Assembly: GCF_046035435.1 (NCBI RefSeq)
Contig: NZ_JBFNFH010000005.1
Direction: 5' to 3' (one strand)
DNA: 64,000 bases
Source: Helcococcus bovis
Lineage (GTDB): Bacteria > Bacillota > Clostridia > Tissierellales > Peptoniphilaceae
The number at the start of each line of letters is the position of its first letter. Position 1 is the stretch's first letter. Below are positions 36,337-44,819 of this stretch, piece after piece. The notes under the pieces were generated by a model. The model was given only the letters and a program-made list of their open reading frames with translations, was not told the origin of the DNA and made no database searches. The position numbers and the translations under genes were made by a program.

Positions 36337-37722
36337 ATGAAACAGCGTGGTAAAAGGATTCGCCCATCTGGTAAAGATTTAGTCTTTCATTTTACGATAG
36401 CGTCACTCCTGCCTGTTTTCCTGCTGGTTGTCGGACTGTTTCATGTGAAGACAATCCAGCAGATCAACTGGCAGGATTTTAACCTATCACAAGCAGATAA
36501 GATTGACATTCCCTATTTAATTATCAGTTTCAGTGTCGCAATTCTTATCTGCTTGCTGGTAGCGTTTGTATTCAAACGGGTTCGCTATGATACGGTTAAA
36601 CAACTTTACCACCGTCAAAAACTGGCAAAGATGATACTTGAAAACAAGTGGTATGAATCTGAACAGGTCAAAACAGAGGGTTTCTTTAAAGATAGTGCTG
36701 GTCGTACAAAGGAAAAGATAACCTACTTCCCTAAAATGTATTATCGACTTAAAAATGGCTTGATACAGATACGGGTGGAAATCACGCTGGGAAAATATCA
36801 AGACCAACTCTTACACTTGGAAAAGAAATTAGAGAGTGGCTTGTACTGTGAGCTGACGGATAAAGAGTTAAAGGATTCCTATGTGGAATATACTTTGCTC
36901 TATGACACCATAGCCAGTCGTATTTCTATTGATGAAGTAGAAGCTAAAGATGGTAAACTTCGCTTAATGAAAAACGTATGGTGGGAATATGATAAGCTCC
37001 CTCATATGTTGATTGCTGGTGGTACAGGTGGCGGTAAAACTTACTTTATACTGACACTGATTGAAGCCTTGCTTCATACAGATTCAAAACTGTATATTCT
37101 TGACCCGAAAAATGCTGATCTTGCGGACTTAGGTTCTGTGATGGCAAATGTCTACTATAGAAAAGAAGACTTGCTTTCTTGCATTGAAACATTCTATGAA
37201 GAAATGATGAAACGTAGTGAGGAAATGAAGCAGATGAAGAACTATAAGACTGGCAAAAATTATGCTTACTTAGGTCTCCCGGCACACTTCTTAATCTTTG
37301 ATGAATACGTCGCTTTCATGGAAATGCTGGGAACAAAAGAAAACACCGCAGTTATGAATAAGCTGAAACAGATTGTCATGTTAGGTCGTCAAGCTGGCTT
37401 CTTTCTAATACTGGCTTGTCAACGTCCAGACGCAAAATATTTAGGCGACGGAATCCGTGATCAGTTTAATTTCAGAGTGGCTTTAGGTCGTATGTCTGAA
37501 ATGGGCTATGGCATGATGTTTGGCAGTGACGTACAAAAGGATTTCTTCTTAAAGCGAATCAAAGGTCGTGGCTATGTTGATGTAGGAACAAGTGTCATAT
37601 CAGAGTTTTATACTCCCCTTGTACCAAAAGGATATGATTTCTTGGAGGAAATTAAAAAGTTATCCAACAGCAGACAGTCCACGCAGGCGACGTGCGAAGC
37701 GGAAGTCGCAGGTGTGGACTGA
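36337..37722 (+). CDS. orf21: Tn916 Orf21, FtsK/SpoIIIE-like coupling protein
   Basis: Membrane-bound DNA-translocating ATPase of 461 residues (TcpA type), which in Tn916 brings the relaxase-DNA complex to the mating channel. Two membrane segments lie at about 20-38 and 58-80. Walker A is GGTGGGKT near residue 230 and Walker B is FLIFDEYVAFM near 320. It appears complete. In this shortened element its partner relaxase and channel ATPase genes are gone. oriT follows just after the stop. Confidence 0.94.
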   Translation: MKQRGKRIRPSGKDLVFHFTIASLLPVFLLVVGLFHVKTIQQINWQDFNLSQADKIDIPYLIISFSVAILICLLVAFVFKRVRYDTVKQLYHRQKLAKMILENKWYESEQVKTEGFFKDSAGRTKEKITYFPKMYYRLKNGLIQIRVEITLGKYQDQLLHLEKKLESGLYCELTDKELKDSYVEYTLLYDTIASRISIDEVEAKDGKLRLMKNVWWEYDKLPHMLIAGGTGGGKTYFILTLIEALLHTDSKLYILDPKNADLADLGSVMANVYYRKEDLLSCIETFYEEMMKRSEEMKQMKNYKTGKNYAYLGLPAHFLIFDEYVAFMEMLGTKENTAVMNKLKQIVMLGRQAGFFLILACQRPDAKYLGDGIRDQFNFRVALGRMSEMGYGMMFGSDVQKDFFLKRIKGRGYVDVGTSVISEFYTPLVPKGYDFLEEIKKLSNSRQSTQATCEAEVAGVD

Positions 37723-37727
37723 TCTTG

Positions 37728-37800
37728 CTGGCTGGTGTGGCAATAGCCACGCCAGCACTTAACCCCCCGTATCTAACAGGGGGGTACAAATCGACAGGAA
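37728..37800 (+). other. Origin of transfer (oriT) of the Tn916-like element
   Basis: Downstream of orf21 lies an inverted repeat GCTGGC..GCCAGC (about 37729-37756) and then ACCCCCC (37762-37768) with GGGGGGT (37779-37785) around GTATCTAACA. This matches the nick region repeat of ICEBs1 and Tn916 as I know it (ACCCCCC with CTAACAGGGGGGT). It is intact although the relaxase gene orf20 that should follow is missing. Confidence 0.85.
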
Positions 37801-37899
37801 ACAGTCAAAAAAACATTAGAAAATCCTTTGGTTACAAGGGATTTACAAAATTTCAGCGTATGTCAAATGGGCTTTAAAAGTTGACATACGCCTTTTTGA

Positions 37900-38682
37900 T
37901 TGGAGGGATTTTTACTGATTACAGCTATAGATACTCATACTATTCACGAAACAACTATCATAGAAAAGGAATACGTTGATACTCATCATGTAGAAAATTT
38001 TGTAGAGAACTTTGCGAAAGTCTACTATTCATGGGAGCAATCCGATAAGTCCATTGATAATCGAATAGAAAGTCTAAAAGGCTATCTGACAGATGAACTT
38101 CAAGCTCTCAATGTTGATACAGTACGCAAAGATATTCCTGTATCGTCTTCTGTAAGAGGATTTCAGATATGGACGGTAGAGCCAACTGGCGACAATGAGT
38201 TTAATGTAACCTACAGTGTAGACCAGCTCATTACAGAGGGAGAAAATACAAAGACCGTCCACTCTGCTTATATAGTGAGTGTCTATGTAGATGGTTCTGG
38301 AAATATGGTACTGGTTAAGAATCCGACCATTACCAACATACCTAAGAAATCAAGTTATAAACCAAAAGCCATTGAAAGTGAGGGGACGGTTGATTCCATT
38401 ACAACCAATGAAATCAATGAGTTTTTAACGACGTTCTTCAAGCTCTATCCTACAGCGACAGCCAGTGAACTTTCCTACTATGTGAATGACGGGATATTAA
38501 AACCAATCGGAAAAGAGTACATCTTTCAAGAACTGGTAAATCCTATTCACAATCGTAAGGATAATCAAGTCACGGTATCGCTGACAGTGGAGTATATCGA
38601 CCAGCAGACCAAAGCAACGCAGGTATCTCAATTTGATTTGGTACTTGAAAAGAACGGGAGTAATTGGAAGATTGTAAAATAA
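37900..38682 (+). pseudogene. Fusion of orf20 start with 3' part of orf13
   Basis: Open frame of 260 residues using TTG at 37900 with GGAGGG. The first six residues MEGFLL equal the start of the Tn916 Orf20 relaxase; from ITAIDTHTIHETT on, the sequence is Orf13, a TcpC-like mating channel protein, running to its normal C-terminus. The Orf13 N-terminus with its membrane segment is lost, so the product would be a soluble fragment. The deletion junction lies near 37917-37920. It may be translated by the orf20 ribosome site, but is unlikely to work in transfer. Confidence 0.85.
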
Positions 38683-38751
38683 CAAATATTGGTACATGAT
38701 TACAGATACTTTGTAATCATGTACTCTTTTTGATAAAAAATTGGAGATTCC

Positions 38752-38780
38752 TTTACAAATATGCTCTTACGTGCTATTAT
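38752..38780 (+). promoter_or_regulatory. Promoter upstream of the orf12 / tet(M) leader
   Basis: TTTACA (38752-38757) and TATTAT (38775-38780) are 17 bases apart, 32 bases before the leader peptide start. In Tn916 this is the Porf12-type promoter that drives tet(M). Confidence 0.75.
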
Positions 38781-38811
38781 TTAAGTGACTATTTAAAAGG
38801 AGTTAATAAAT

Positions 38812-38835
38812 ATGCGGCAAGGTATTCTTAAATAA
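38812..38835 (+). CDS. Leader peptide of seven residues
   Basis: ATG CGG CAA GGT ATT CTT AAA TAA with AAAGGAG upstream encodes MRQGILK. Its codons overlap one arm of a large hairpin, GGTATTCTTAAA (38821-38832) pairing with TTTAAGAATACC (about 38908-38919). Ribosome movement on this leader could control folding and readthrough into tet(M). Confidence 0.6.
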   Translation: MRQGILK

Positions 38836-38956
38836 ACTGTCAATTTGATAGCGGGAACAAATAATTAGATGTCCTTTTTTAGGAGGGCTTAGTTTTTTGT
38901 ACCCAGTTTAAGAATACCTTTATCATGTGATTCTAAAGTATCCAGAGAATATCTGT

Positions 38957-39043
38957 ATGCTTTGTATACCTATGGTTATGCATAAAAATCCCAGTGATAA
39001 AAGTATTTATCACTGGGATTTTTATGCCCTTTTGGGTTTTTGA
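38957..39043 (+). CDS. orf12: Orf12 leader peptide of tet(M)
   Basis: Leader of 28 residues, starting MLCIPMVMHKNPSDKS, that ends 15 bases before tet(M). In Tn916, tetracycline slows ribosomes on orf12 and permits transcription past a terminator. The terminator hairpin lies inside its coding sequence. Confidence 0.8.
   Translation: MLCIPMVMHKNPSDKSIYHWDFYALLGF
38984..39036 (+). terminator. tet(M) attenuator hairpin
   Basis: An 18-bp perfect stem, AAAAATCCCAGTGATAAA (38984-39001) against 39006-39023, with loop AGTA, is followed by T-rich sequence. It lies inside orf12, so ribosome position decides whether it forms. Confidence 0.9.
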
Positions 39044-39058
39044 ATGGAGGAAAATCAC

Positions 39059-40978
39059 ATGAAAATTGTTAATATTGGAGTTTTAGCTCATGTTGATGCA
39101 GGAAAAACTACCTTAACAGAAAGCTTATTATATAACAGTGGAGCGATTACAGAATTAGGAAACGTGGACAAAGGTACAACGAGGACGGATAATACGCTTT
39201 TAGAACGTCAGAGAGGAATTACAATTCAGACAGGAATAACCTCTTTTCAGTGGGAAAATACGAAGGTGAACATCATAGACACGCCAGGACATATGGATTT
39301 CTTAGCAGAAGTATATCGTTCATTATCAGTTTTAGATGGGGCAATTCTACTGATTTCTGCAAAAGATGGCGTACAAGCACAAACTCGTATATTATTTCAT
39401 GCACTTAGGAAAATGGGGATTCCCACAATCTTTTTTATCAATAAGATTGACCAAAATGGAATTGATTTATCAACGGTTTATCAGGATATTAAAGAGAAAC
39501 TTTCTGCCGAAATTGTAATCAAACAGAAGGTAGAACTGTATCCTAATATGTGTGTGACGAACTTTACCGAATCTGAACAATGGGATACGGTAATAGAGGG
39601 AAACGATGACCTTTTAGAGAAATATATGTCCGGTAAATCATTAGAAGCATTGGAACTCGAACAAGAGGAAAGCATAAGATTTCATAATTGTTCCCTGTTC
39701 CCTGTTTATCACGGAAGTGCAAAAAACAATATAGGGATTGATAACCTTATAGAAGTGATTACGAATAAATTTTATTCATCAACACATCGAGGTCCGTCTG
39801 AACTTTGCGGAAATGTTTTCAAAATTGAATATACAAAAAAAAGACAACGTCTTGCATATATACGCCTTTATAGTGGAGTACTACATTTACGAGATTCGGT
39901 TAGAGTATCAGAAAAAGAAAAAATAAAAGTTACAGAAATGTATACTTCAATAAATGGTGAATTATGTAAGATTGATAGAGCTTATTCTGGAGAAATTGTT
40001 ATTTTGCAAAATGAGTTTTTGAAGTTAAATAGTGTTCTTGGAGATACAAAACTATTGCCACAGAGAAAAAAGATTGAAAATCCGCACCCTCTACTACAAA
40101 CAACTGTTGAACCGAGTAAACCTGAACAGAGAGAAATGTTGCTTGATGCCCTTTTGGAAATCTCAGATAGTGATCCGCTTCTACGATATTACGTGGATTC
40201 TACGACACATGAAATTATACTTTCTTTCTTAGGGAAAGTACAAATGGAAGTGATTAGTGCACTGTTGCAAGAAAAGTATCATGTGGAGATAGAACTAAAA
40301 GAGCCTACAGTCATTTATATGGAGAGACCGTTAAAAAATGCAGAATATACCATTCACATCGAAGTGCCGCCAAATCCTTTCTGGGCTTCCATTGGTTTAT
40401 CTGTATCACCGCTTCCGTTGGGAAGTGGAATGCAGTATGAGAGCTCGGTTTCTCTTGGATACTTAAATCAATCATTTCAAAATGCAGTTATGGAAGGGAT
40501 ACGCTATGGTTGCGAACAAGGATTATATGGTTGGAATGTGACGGATTGTAAAATCTGTTTTAAGTATGGCTTATACTATAGCCCTGTTAGTACCCCAGCA
40601 GATTTTCGGATGCTTGCTCCTATTGTATTGGAACAAGTCTTAAAAAAAGCTGGAACAGAATTGTTAGAGCCATATCTTAGTTTTAAAATTTATGCGCCAC
40701 AGGAATATCTTTCACGAGCATACAACGATGCTCCTAAATATTGTGCGAACATCGTAGACACTCAATTGAAAAATAATGAGGTCATTCTTAGTGGAGAAAT
40801 CCCTGCTCGGTGTATTCAAGAATATCGTAGTGATTTAACTTTCTTTACAAATGGACGTAGTGTTTGTTTAACAGAGTTAAAAGGGTACCATGTTACTACC
40901 GGTGAACCTGTTTGCCAGCCCCGTCGTCCAAATAGTCGGATAGATAAAGTACGATATATGTTCAATAAAATAACTTAG
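39059..40978 (+). CDS. tet(M): Tetracycline resistance ribosomal protection protein TetM
   Basis: GTPase of 639 residues related to EF-G that releases tetracycline from the ribosome. The start MKIVNIGVLAHVDAGKTTLT has the G1 motif, ITIQTGITSFQW and DTPGHMDFLAEV follow, and NKIDQ is G4. It looks complete, ending VRYMFNKIT. I start at 39059 because GGAGG lies at 39046-39050, giving the known 639-residue length. Expression should be induced by tetracycline through the upstream leader. Confidence 0.98.
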   Translation: MKIVNIGVLAHVDAGKTTLTESLLYNSGAITELGNVDKGTTRTDNTLLERQRGITIQTGITSFQWENTKVNIIDTPGHMDFLAEVYRSLSVLDGAILLISAKDGVQAQTRILFHALRKMGIPTIFFINKIDQNGIDLSTVYQDIKEKLSAEIVIKQKVELYPNMCVTNFTESEQWDTVIEGNDDLLEKYMSGKSLEALELEQEESIRFHNCSLFPVYHGSAKNNIGIDNLIEVITNKFYSSTHRGPSELCGNVFKIEYTKKRQRLAYIRLYSGVLHLRDSVRVSEKEKIKVTEMYTSINGELCKIDRAYSGEIVILQNEFLKLNSVLGDTKLLPQRKKIENPHPLLQTTVEPSKPEQREMLLDALLEISDSDPLLRYYVDSTTHEIILSFLGKVQMEVISALLQEKYHVEIELKEPTVIYMERPLKNAEYTIHIEVPPNPFWASIGLSVSPLPLGSGMQYESSVSLGYLNQSFQNAVMEGIRYGCEQGLYGWNVTDCKICFKYGLYYSPVSTPADFRMLAPIVLEQVLKKAGTELLEPYLSFKIYAPQEYLSRAYNDAPKYCANIVDTQLKNNEVILSGEIPARCIQEYRSDLTFFTNGRSVCLTELKGYHVTTGEPVCQPRRPNSRIDKVRYMFNKIT

Positions 40979-41075
40979 TGTATTTTATGTTGTTATATAA
41001 ATATGGTTTCTTGTTAAATAAGATGAAATATTTTTTAATAAAGATTTGAATTAAAGTGTAAAGGAGGAGATAGTT

Positions 41076-41264
41076 ATTATAAACTACAAGTGGATATTGT
41101 GTCCTGTATGTGGAAATAAAACACGATTAAAGATAAGGGAAGATACTGAATTAAAAAAATTCCCCCTCTATTGTCCGAAATGCAGACAAGAAAATTTAAT
41201 TGAAATAAAGCAGTTCAAAGTAACTGTGATTACAGAGCCAGACGCAAAGACGCAGAGCCGATAA
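41076..41264 (+). CDS. Cysteine-rich KTR-domain protein
   Basis: Small protein of 62 residues with two CxxC pairs, CPVCGNKTRLKI and CPKCRQENLIE, which would bind one zinc; CGNKTR gives the family its KTR name. It is the short gene usually found after tet(M) in Tn916. AAGGAGG at 41061-41067 fits a start at ATT (41076), since no ATG, GTG or TTG is well placed; a rare ATT start is therefore proposed. Function unknown. It ends inside a strong terminator stem. Confidence 0.75.
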   Translation: MINYKWILCPVCGNKTRLKIREDTELKKFPLYCPKCRQENLIEIKQFKVTVITEPDAKTQSR

Positions 41265-41300
41265 AATGAGATTAATACAATCTCATTTTATCGGCTCTTT
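41254..41300. terminator. Bidirectional terminator between KTR gene and orf9
   Basis: A 20-bp perfect stem, AGAGCCGATAAAATGAGATT (41254-41273) against 41279-41298 with loop AATAC, separates convergent genes. Confidence 0.93.
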
Positions 41301-41323
41301 CCGTTATGTATGGATTCTTTTAA

Positions 41324-41677
41324 TTAGTCTTCGATGTTTCTTGCTTCGTTGATACCGCTGGCTAAAGATTCCATTAAGGATAGTTCTTTGTCTGTAAAGC
41401 TATCCATGTATTTCTCTATCTGTAATCGTCGGGTGCTTTTTACCAAGTTATTAGCAGGTAAGAAAAATTCATCAACGGAAACATGAAGTAACGATACAAG
41501 GTCATAAAGAACTTGTATGCTGGGGTGTTGCCCTTTATTTTCAATATTAGTTAAGTACCGTGGGTCAATTTCAATCAATGCTCCCACTTGTTCACGAGTT
41601 AAACCTCGTTTCAATCGAGCTTCTTTAATGGCTAAACCAAAGGCTCTAAAATCATATTTATCTTCTTTTTTACGCAT
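41324..41677 (-). CDS. orf9: Tn916 Orf9, cI/Xre-like repressor
   Basis: Protein of 117 residues with a helix-turn-helix at about 12-68 (GLTREQVGALIEIDPRYLTN). In Tn916 Orf9 is thought to repress the orf7/orf8 promoter and hold conjugation genes silent until tetracycline causes transcription through tet(M) that interferes with orf9. It is on the - strand, convergent with tet(M) transcription. ATG is preceded on the - strand by GAGGTGG. Confidence 0.93.
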   Translation of the reverse strand: MRKKEDKYDFRAFGLAIKEARLKRGLTREQVGALIEIDPRYLTNIENKGQHPSIQVLYDLVSLLHVSVDEFFLPANNLVKSTRRLQIEKYMDSFTDKELSLMESLASGINEARNIED

Positions 41678-42181
41678 AGTAGACCACCTCTATACATTTT
41701 ATTGTTCCTACTGAATTAAAAACAGGTATAGAAAAACGTGTTATATGGTTTATAGGTTTATATTTAATAAAAAGCACTACTAAACGCCAATAAAAAAAAC
41801 CGTTATATGGTAGTGCTATTTACGCTGTTAAAATATTGTATATTACTTCCAAATGGCGGTTTGTTGGAGGTCAACGTCGCCATGAAGTACATCATATACA
41901 ATAAATTTCCTTACATTGGGTTCTTGTCAAAAAAAGTCGTCTATCTGCAATAGATAAGTACGTCCACCAATGTGGTTTTATAAATCATATAGATAGAATA
42001 ACAGAAGCATGTAAACAGAGAAATAAATCTGTTTATATGCTTTTTTGGCTATTCAGAACTTTTTTACAAAGTTTATTTATCAGTAATGCAACAAATCCCC
42101 CTTTCACATTGGGACTAAGAGTGAAAGGAGATAAACGAGCAAGGCTCACTTCCTTTCCTAGACAGAAAGGGGGTGAGAAAC
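41678..42181. promoter_or_regulatory. Control region between orf9 and orf7
   Basis: About 500 bases with no major gene. AGCACTAC (41773-41780) can pair with GTAGTGCT (41810-41817). A 23-codon frame, 41882-41953, with GGAGG 11 bases upstream and starting MKYIIYNKFPYIGF, may be real. The region should hold promoters for orf9 and for orf7/orf8, as in Tn916, but I cannot place their boxes with confidence. Confidence 0.6.
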
Positions 42182-42604
42182 ATGAAACCATCTTCTTTTC
42201 AGACCACAATAGAAAATCAGTTTGACTATATCTGTAAACGTGCTATGGAAGACGAGCGAAAGAATTATATGCTTTATCTTTCAAGGATTGCAAAGCGTGA
42301 GGTGTCCTTTTCGGATGTTGGCGATTATCTTGTTAGCCAGTTTGCGACAACAGATAACTATTCAACTGACTTTCAGATTTTTACACTCAATGGGTTATCA
42401 GTAGGCGTTGAAAATGATTTGTTGAGTGAAGCATTACGTGAGTTGCCAGACAAGAAACGTGAAATTCTACTGCTGTTTTACTTTATGGACATGAGCGATT
42501 CAGAAATTGCAGACCTGTTGAAATTGAACCGTTCTACTGTCTATCGGCATAGAACCAGTGGACTAGCCTTAATTAAAAAGTTTATGGAGGAATTTGAAGA
42601 ATGA
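42182..42604 (+). CDS. orf7: Tn916 Orf7, sigma-factor-like activator
   Basis: Protein of 140 residues with a sigma-70 region 4-like helix-turn-helix at the C-terminus (about 95-135): LPDKKREILLLFYFMDMSDS, then EIADLLKLNRSTVYRHR. In Tn916, Orf7 and Orf8 activate their own promoter and lead to int/xis and, through the circle, to transfer genes. I use the ATG at 42182, which has AAAGGGGG before it; a GTG at 42173 would overlap the ribosome site. It overlaps orf8 by 4 bases (ATGA). Confidence 0.92.
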   Translation: MKPSSFQTTIENQFDYICKRAMEDERKNYMLYLSRIAKREVSFSDVGDYLVSQFATTDNYSTDFQIFTLNGLSVGVENDLLSEALRELPDKKREILLLFYFMDMSDSEIADLLKLNRSTVYRHRTSGLALIKKFMEEFEE

Positions 42605-42831
42605 AAACACAATATCCTATGATTCCCTTTCCTCTCATTGTAAAGGCAACAGATGGCGATACCGAAGCGATTAACCAGATTCTACATCATTACAGAGGGT
42701 ACATAACGAAGCGTTCCCTACGACTTATGAAAGATGAATATGGCAATCAAAGTATGGTCGTTGATGAAGTCTTACGTGGAAGAATGGAAACCAGACTGAT
42801 TACAAAGATTTTGTCATTTGAAATTAAGTAA
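42601..42831 (+). CDS. orf8: Tn916 Orf8, helix-turn-helix regulator
   Basis: Protein of 76 residues with IVKATDGDTEAINQILHHYR, the pattern of the HTH_16 family that resembles the start of a sigma factor. It is translationally coupled to orf7. In Tn916 it is believed to act with Orf7 as a split sigma factor. Full length. Confidence 0.9.
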   Translation: MKTQYPMIPFPLIVKATDGDTEAINQILHHYRGYITKRSLRLMKDEYGNQSMVVDEVLRGRMETRLITKILSFEIK

Positions 42832-43020
42832 TATCCTCTCTCCTTTCGTGGAAGCGTGCTAAACCATTCCACGCTTCCCGAACAGGGAGGTTTGTTATTC
42901 CACCAAAGCATATTGAGCTTTCAATGTGTTTTGATAGGCTAACGAGCCATTGTTCTTTGAAAACTGAATAAAAGTAATCGAATACGTTTCGATAAGAAAA
43001 GAGCCAACGGAACTAACCGC

Positions 43021-43278
43021 CATGACCTATCTTATAAAGATAGCGAGCGATTCATGTTAGTGATCCGAGAAGCAATCTTTAGCAGGATTGCCTGCAACGA
43101 CATTCTTATCGTGATAATGATACTCCCATACAGTCAATAGTCCGAGCGTGATAAAACCGTCGCAGGCAATGAGTATGGCTACATGAGAACCATGCAGGGG
43201 TGGAACTCCCGTGAGCTTTGCTAAAGCTGTTCGATTGCTGGTAAAACAACTTTTATGAAATCCAAATAAGTGATTTGG
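43021..43278 (+). ncRNA. Candidate structured RNA between orf8 and xis
   Basis: About 460 bases lie between orf8 and xis without a convincing gene, but they are rich in possible stems: 43027-33 with 43037-43, 43072-77 with 43086-91, 43106-10 with 43113-17, 43214-19 with 43223-28, 43262-67 with 43273-78, and a long-range ATTGCCTGC (43087-43095) with GCAGGCAAT (43162-43170). ATACTC (43120-25) with GAGTAT (43171-76) crosses that pairing, so a pseudoknot is possible. The last stem ends one base before the xis ribosome site. Confidence 0.5.
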
Positions 43279-43291
43279 AAAGGAGGATTTT

Positions 43292-43495
43292 ATGAAGCAG
43301 ACTGACATTCCTATTTGGGAACGTTATACCCTAACCATTGAAGAAGCGTCAAAATATTTTCGTATTGGCGAAAACAAGCTACGACGCTTGGCAGAGGAAA
43401 ATAAAAATGCAAATTGGCTGATTATGAATGGCAATCGTATTCAGATTAAACGAAAACAATTTGAAAAAATTATAGATACATTGGACGCAATCTAG
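43292..43495 (+). CDS. xis: Excisionase (Tn916 Xis, Orf5)
   Basis: Small winged-helix DNA-bending protein of 67 residues: [20 protein letters not shown], then [11 protein letters not shown]. It binds near the ends and favours excision by Int. AAAGGAGG lies at 43278-43285. A hairpin (43262-43278) just upstream could affect its translation. int follows after 81 bases. Complete. Confidence 0.95.
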
Positions 43496-43576
43496 CGTCG
43501 CCAAAGGGTCTTGTATATGATAAAATAGTATTAAGTCGTATCAAGGCTCTTTCCATAAAGGAAAGGAGCAAATGCC

Positions 43577-44794
43577 ATGTCAGAAAAAAGACGTGACAAT
43601 AAAGGTCGAATCTTAAAGACTGGAGAGAGCCAACGAAAAGACGGAAGATACTTATACAAATATATAGATTCATTTGGAGAACCGCAATTTGTTTACTCGT
43701 GGAAACTTGTGGCTACAGACCGAGTACCAGCAGGAAAGCGTGATTGTATCTCACTTAGAGAGAAAATCGCAGAGTTACAGAAAGACATTCATGATGGTAT
43801 TGATGTTGTAGGAAAGAAAATGACACTCTGCCAGCTTTACGCAAAACAGAACGCTCAAAGACCAAAGGTTAGAAAAAACACTGAAACTGGACGCAAATAT
43901 CTTATGGATATTTTGAAGAAAGACAAGTTAGGTGTAAGAAGTATTGACAGTATTAAGCCATCAGACGCTAAAGAATGGGCTATTAGAATGAGTGAAAATG
44001 GTTATGCTTATCAAACCATCAATAACTACAAACGTTCTTTAAAGGCTTCATTCTATATTGCTATACAAGATGATTGTGTTCGGAAGAATCCATTTGACTT
44101 TCAACTGAAAGCAGTTCTTGATGATGATACTGTCCCTAAGACCGTACTAACAGAAGAACAGGAAGAAAAACTGTTAGCCTTTGCAAAAGCTGATAAAACC
44201 TACAGCAAAAATTATGATGAAATTCTGATACTCTTAAAAACAGGTCTTCGTATTTCAGAGTTTGGTGGTTTGACACTTCCAGATTTAGATTTTGAGAATC
44301 GTCTTGTCAATATAGACCATCAGCTATTGAGAGATACTGAAATTGGGTACTACATTGAAACACCAAAGACCAAAAGTGGCGAACGTCAAGTTCCTATGGT
44401 TGAAGAAGCCTATCAAGCATTTAAGCGAGTGTTAGCGAATCGAAAGAATGATAAGCGTGTTGAGATTGATGGATATAGTGATTTCCTCTTTCTTAATAGA
44501 AAGAACTATCCAAAAGTGGCAAGTGATTACAACGGCATGATGAAAGGTCTTGTTAAGAAATACAATAAGTATAACGAGGATAAATTGCCACACATCACTC
44601 CACATAGTTTGCGACATACATTCTGTACCAACTATGCAAATGCAGGAATGAATCCAAAGGCATTACAGTACATTATGGGACATGCTAATATAGCCATGAC
44701 GCTGAACTATTACGCACATGCAACATTCGATTCTGCAATGGCAGAAATGAAACGCTTGAATAAAGAGAAGCAACAGGAGCGTCTTGTTGCTTAG
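43577..44794 (+). CDS. int: Tn916 tyrosine integrase
   Basis: Site-specific recombinase of 405 residues, full length. The N-terminal arm-binding domain (1-75) starts MSEKRRDNKGRILKTGES. The core-binding domain is about 80-180 and the catalytic domain about 190-390. Catalytic residues are visible: Arg in TGLRISE (residue 225), HSLRHT (about 343-348), His in GHAN and the nucleophile Tyr at 379. It should integrate and excise the element at AT-rich targets with xis. Confidence 0.97.
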   Translation: MSEKRRDNKGRILKTGESQRKDGRYLYKYIDSFGEPQFVYSWKLVATDRVPAGKRDCISLREKIAELQKDIHDGIDVVGKKMTLCQLYAKQNAQRPKVRKNTETGRKYLMDILKKDKLGVRSIDSIKPSDAKEWAIRMSENGYAYQTINNYKRSLKASFYIAIQDDCVRKNPFDFQLKAVLDDDTVPKTVLTEEQEEKLLAFAKADKTYSKNYDEILILLKTGLRISEFGGLTLPDLDFENRLVNIDHQLLRDTEIGYYIETPKTKSGERQVPMVEEAYQAFKRVLANRKNDKRVEIDGYSDFLFLNRKNYPKVASDYNGMMKGLVKKYNKYNEDKLPHITPHSLRHTFCTNYANAGMNPKALQYIMGHANIAMTLNYYAHATFDSAMAEMKRLNKEKQQERLVA

Positions 44795-44805
44795 TAGTAC
44801 AAATG

Positions 44806-44819
44806 AATTTACTACTTAT
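44806..44819 (+). repeat. Right-end copy of Int arm-type (DR2) repeat
   Basis: AATTTACTACTTAT, identical to the copy at 35340-35353, lies just after int, with TTTACCACTTCTG next to it. It marks the right end region of the transposon. Confidence 0.8.

Noticed and set aside
42037..42225. 62-residue frame overlapping the start of orf7
   Set aside because: It overlaps orf7 in another frame, with poor ribosome site, and the ribosome site of orf7 lies inside it.
43057..43308. 83-residue open frame on the - strand between orf8 and xis
   Set aside because: No ribosome site, overlaps the xis start, and its composition is better explained by RNA stems.
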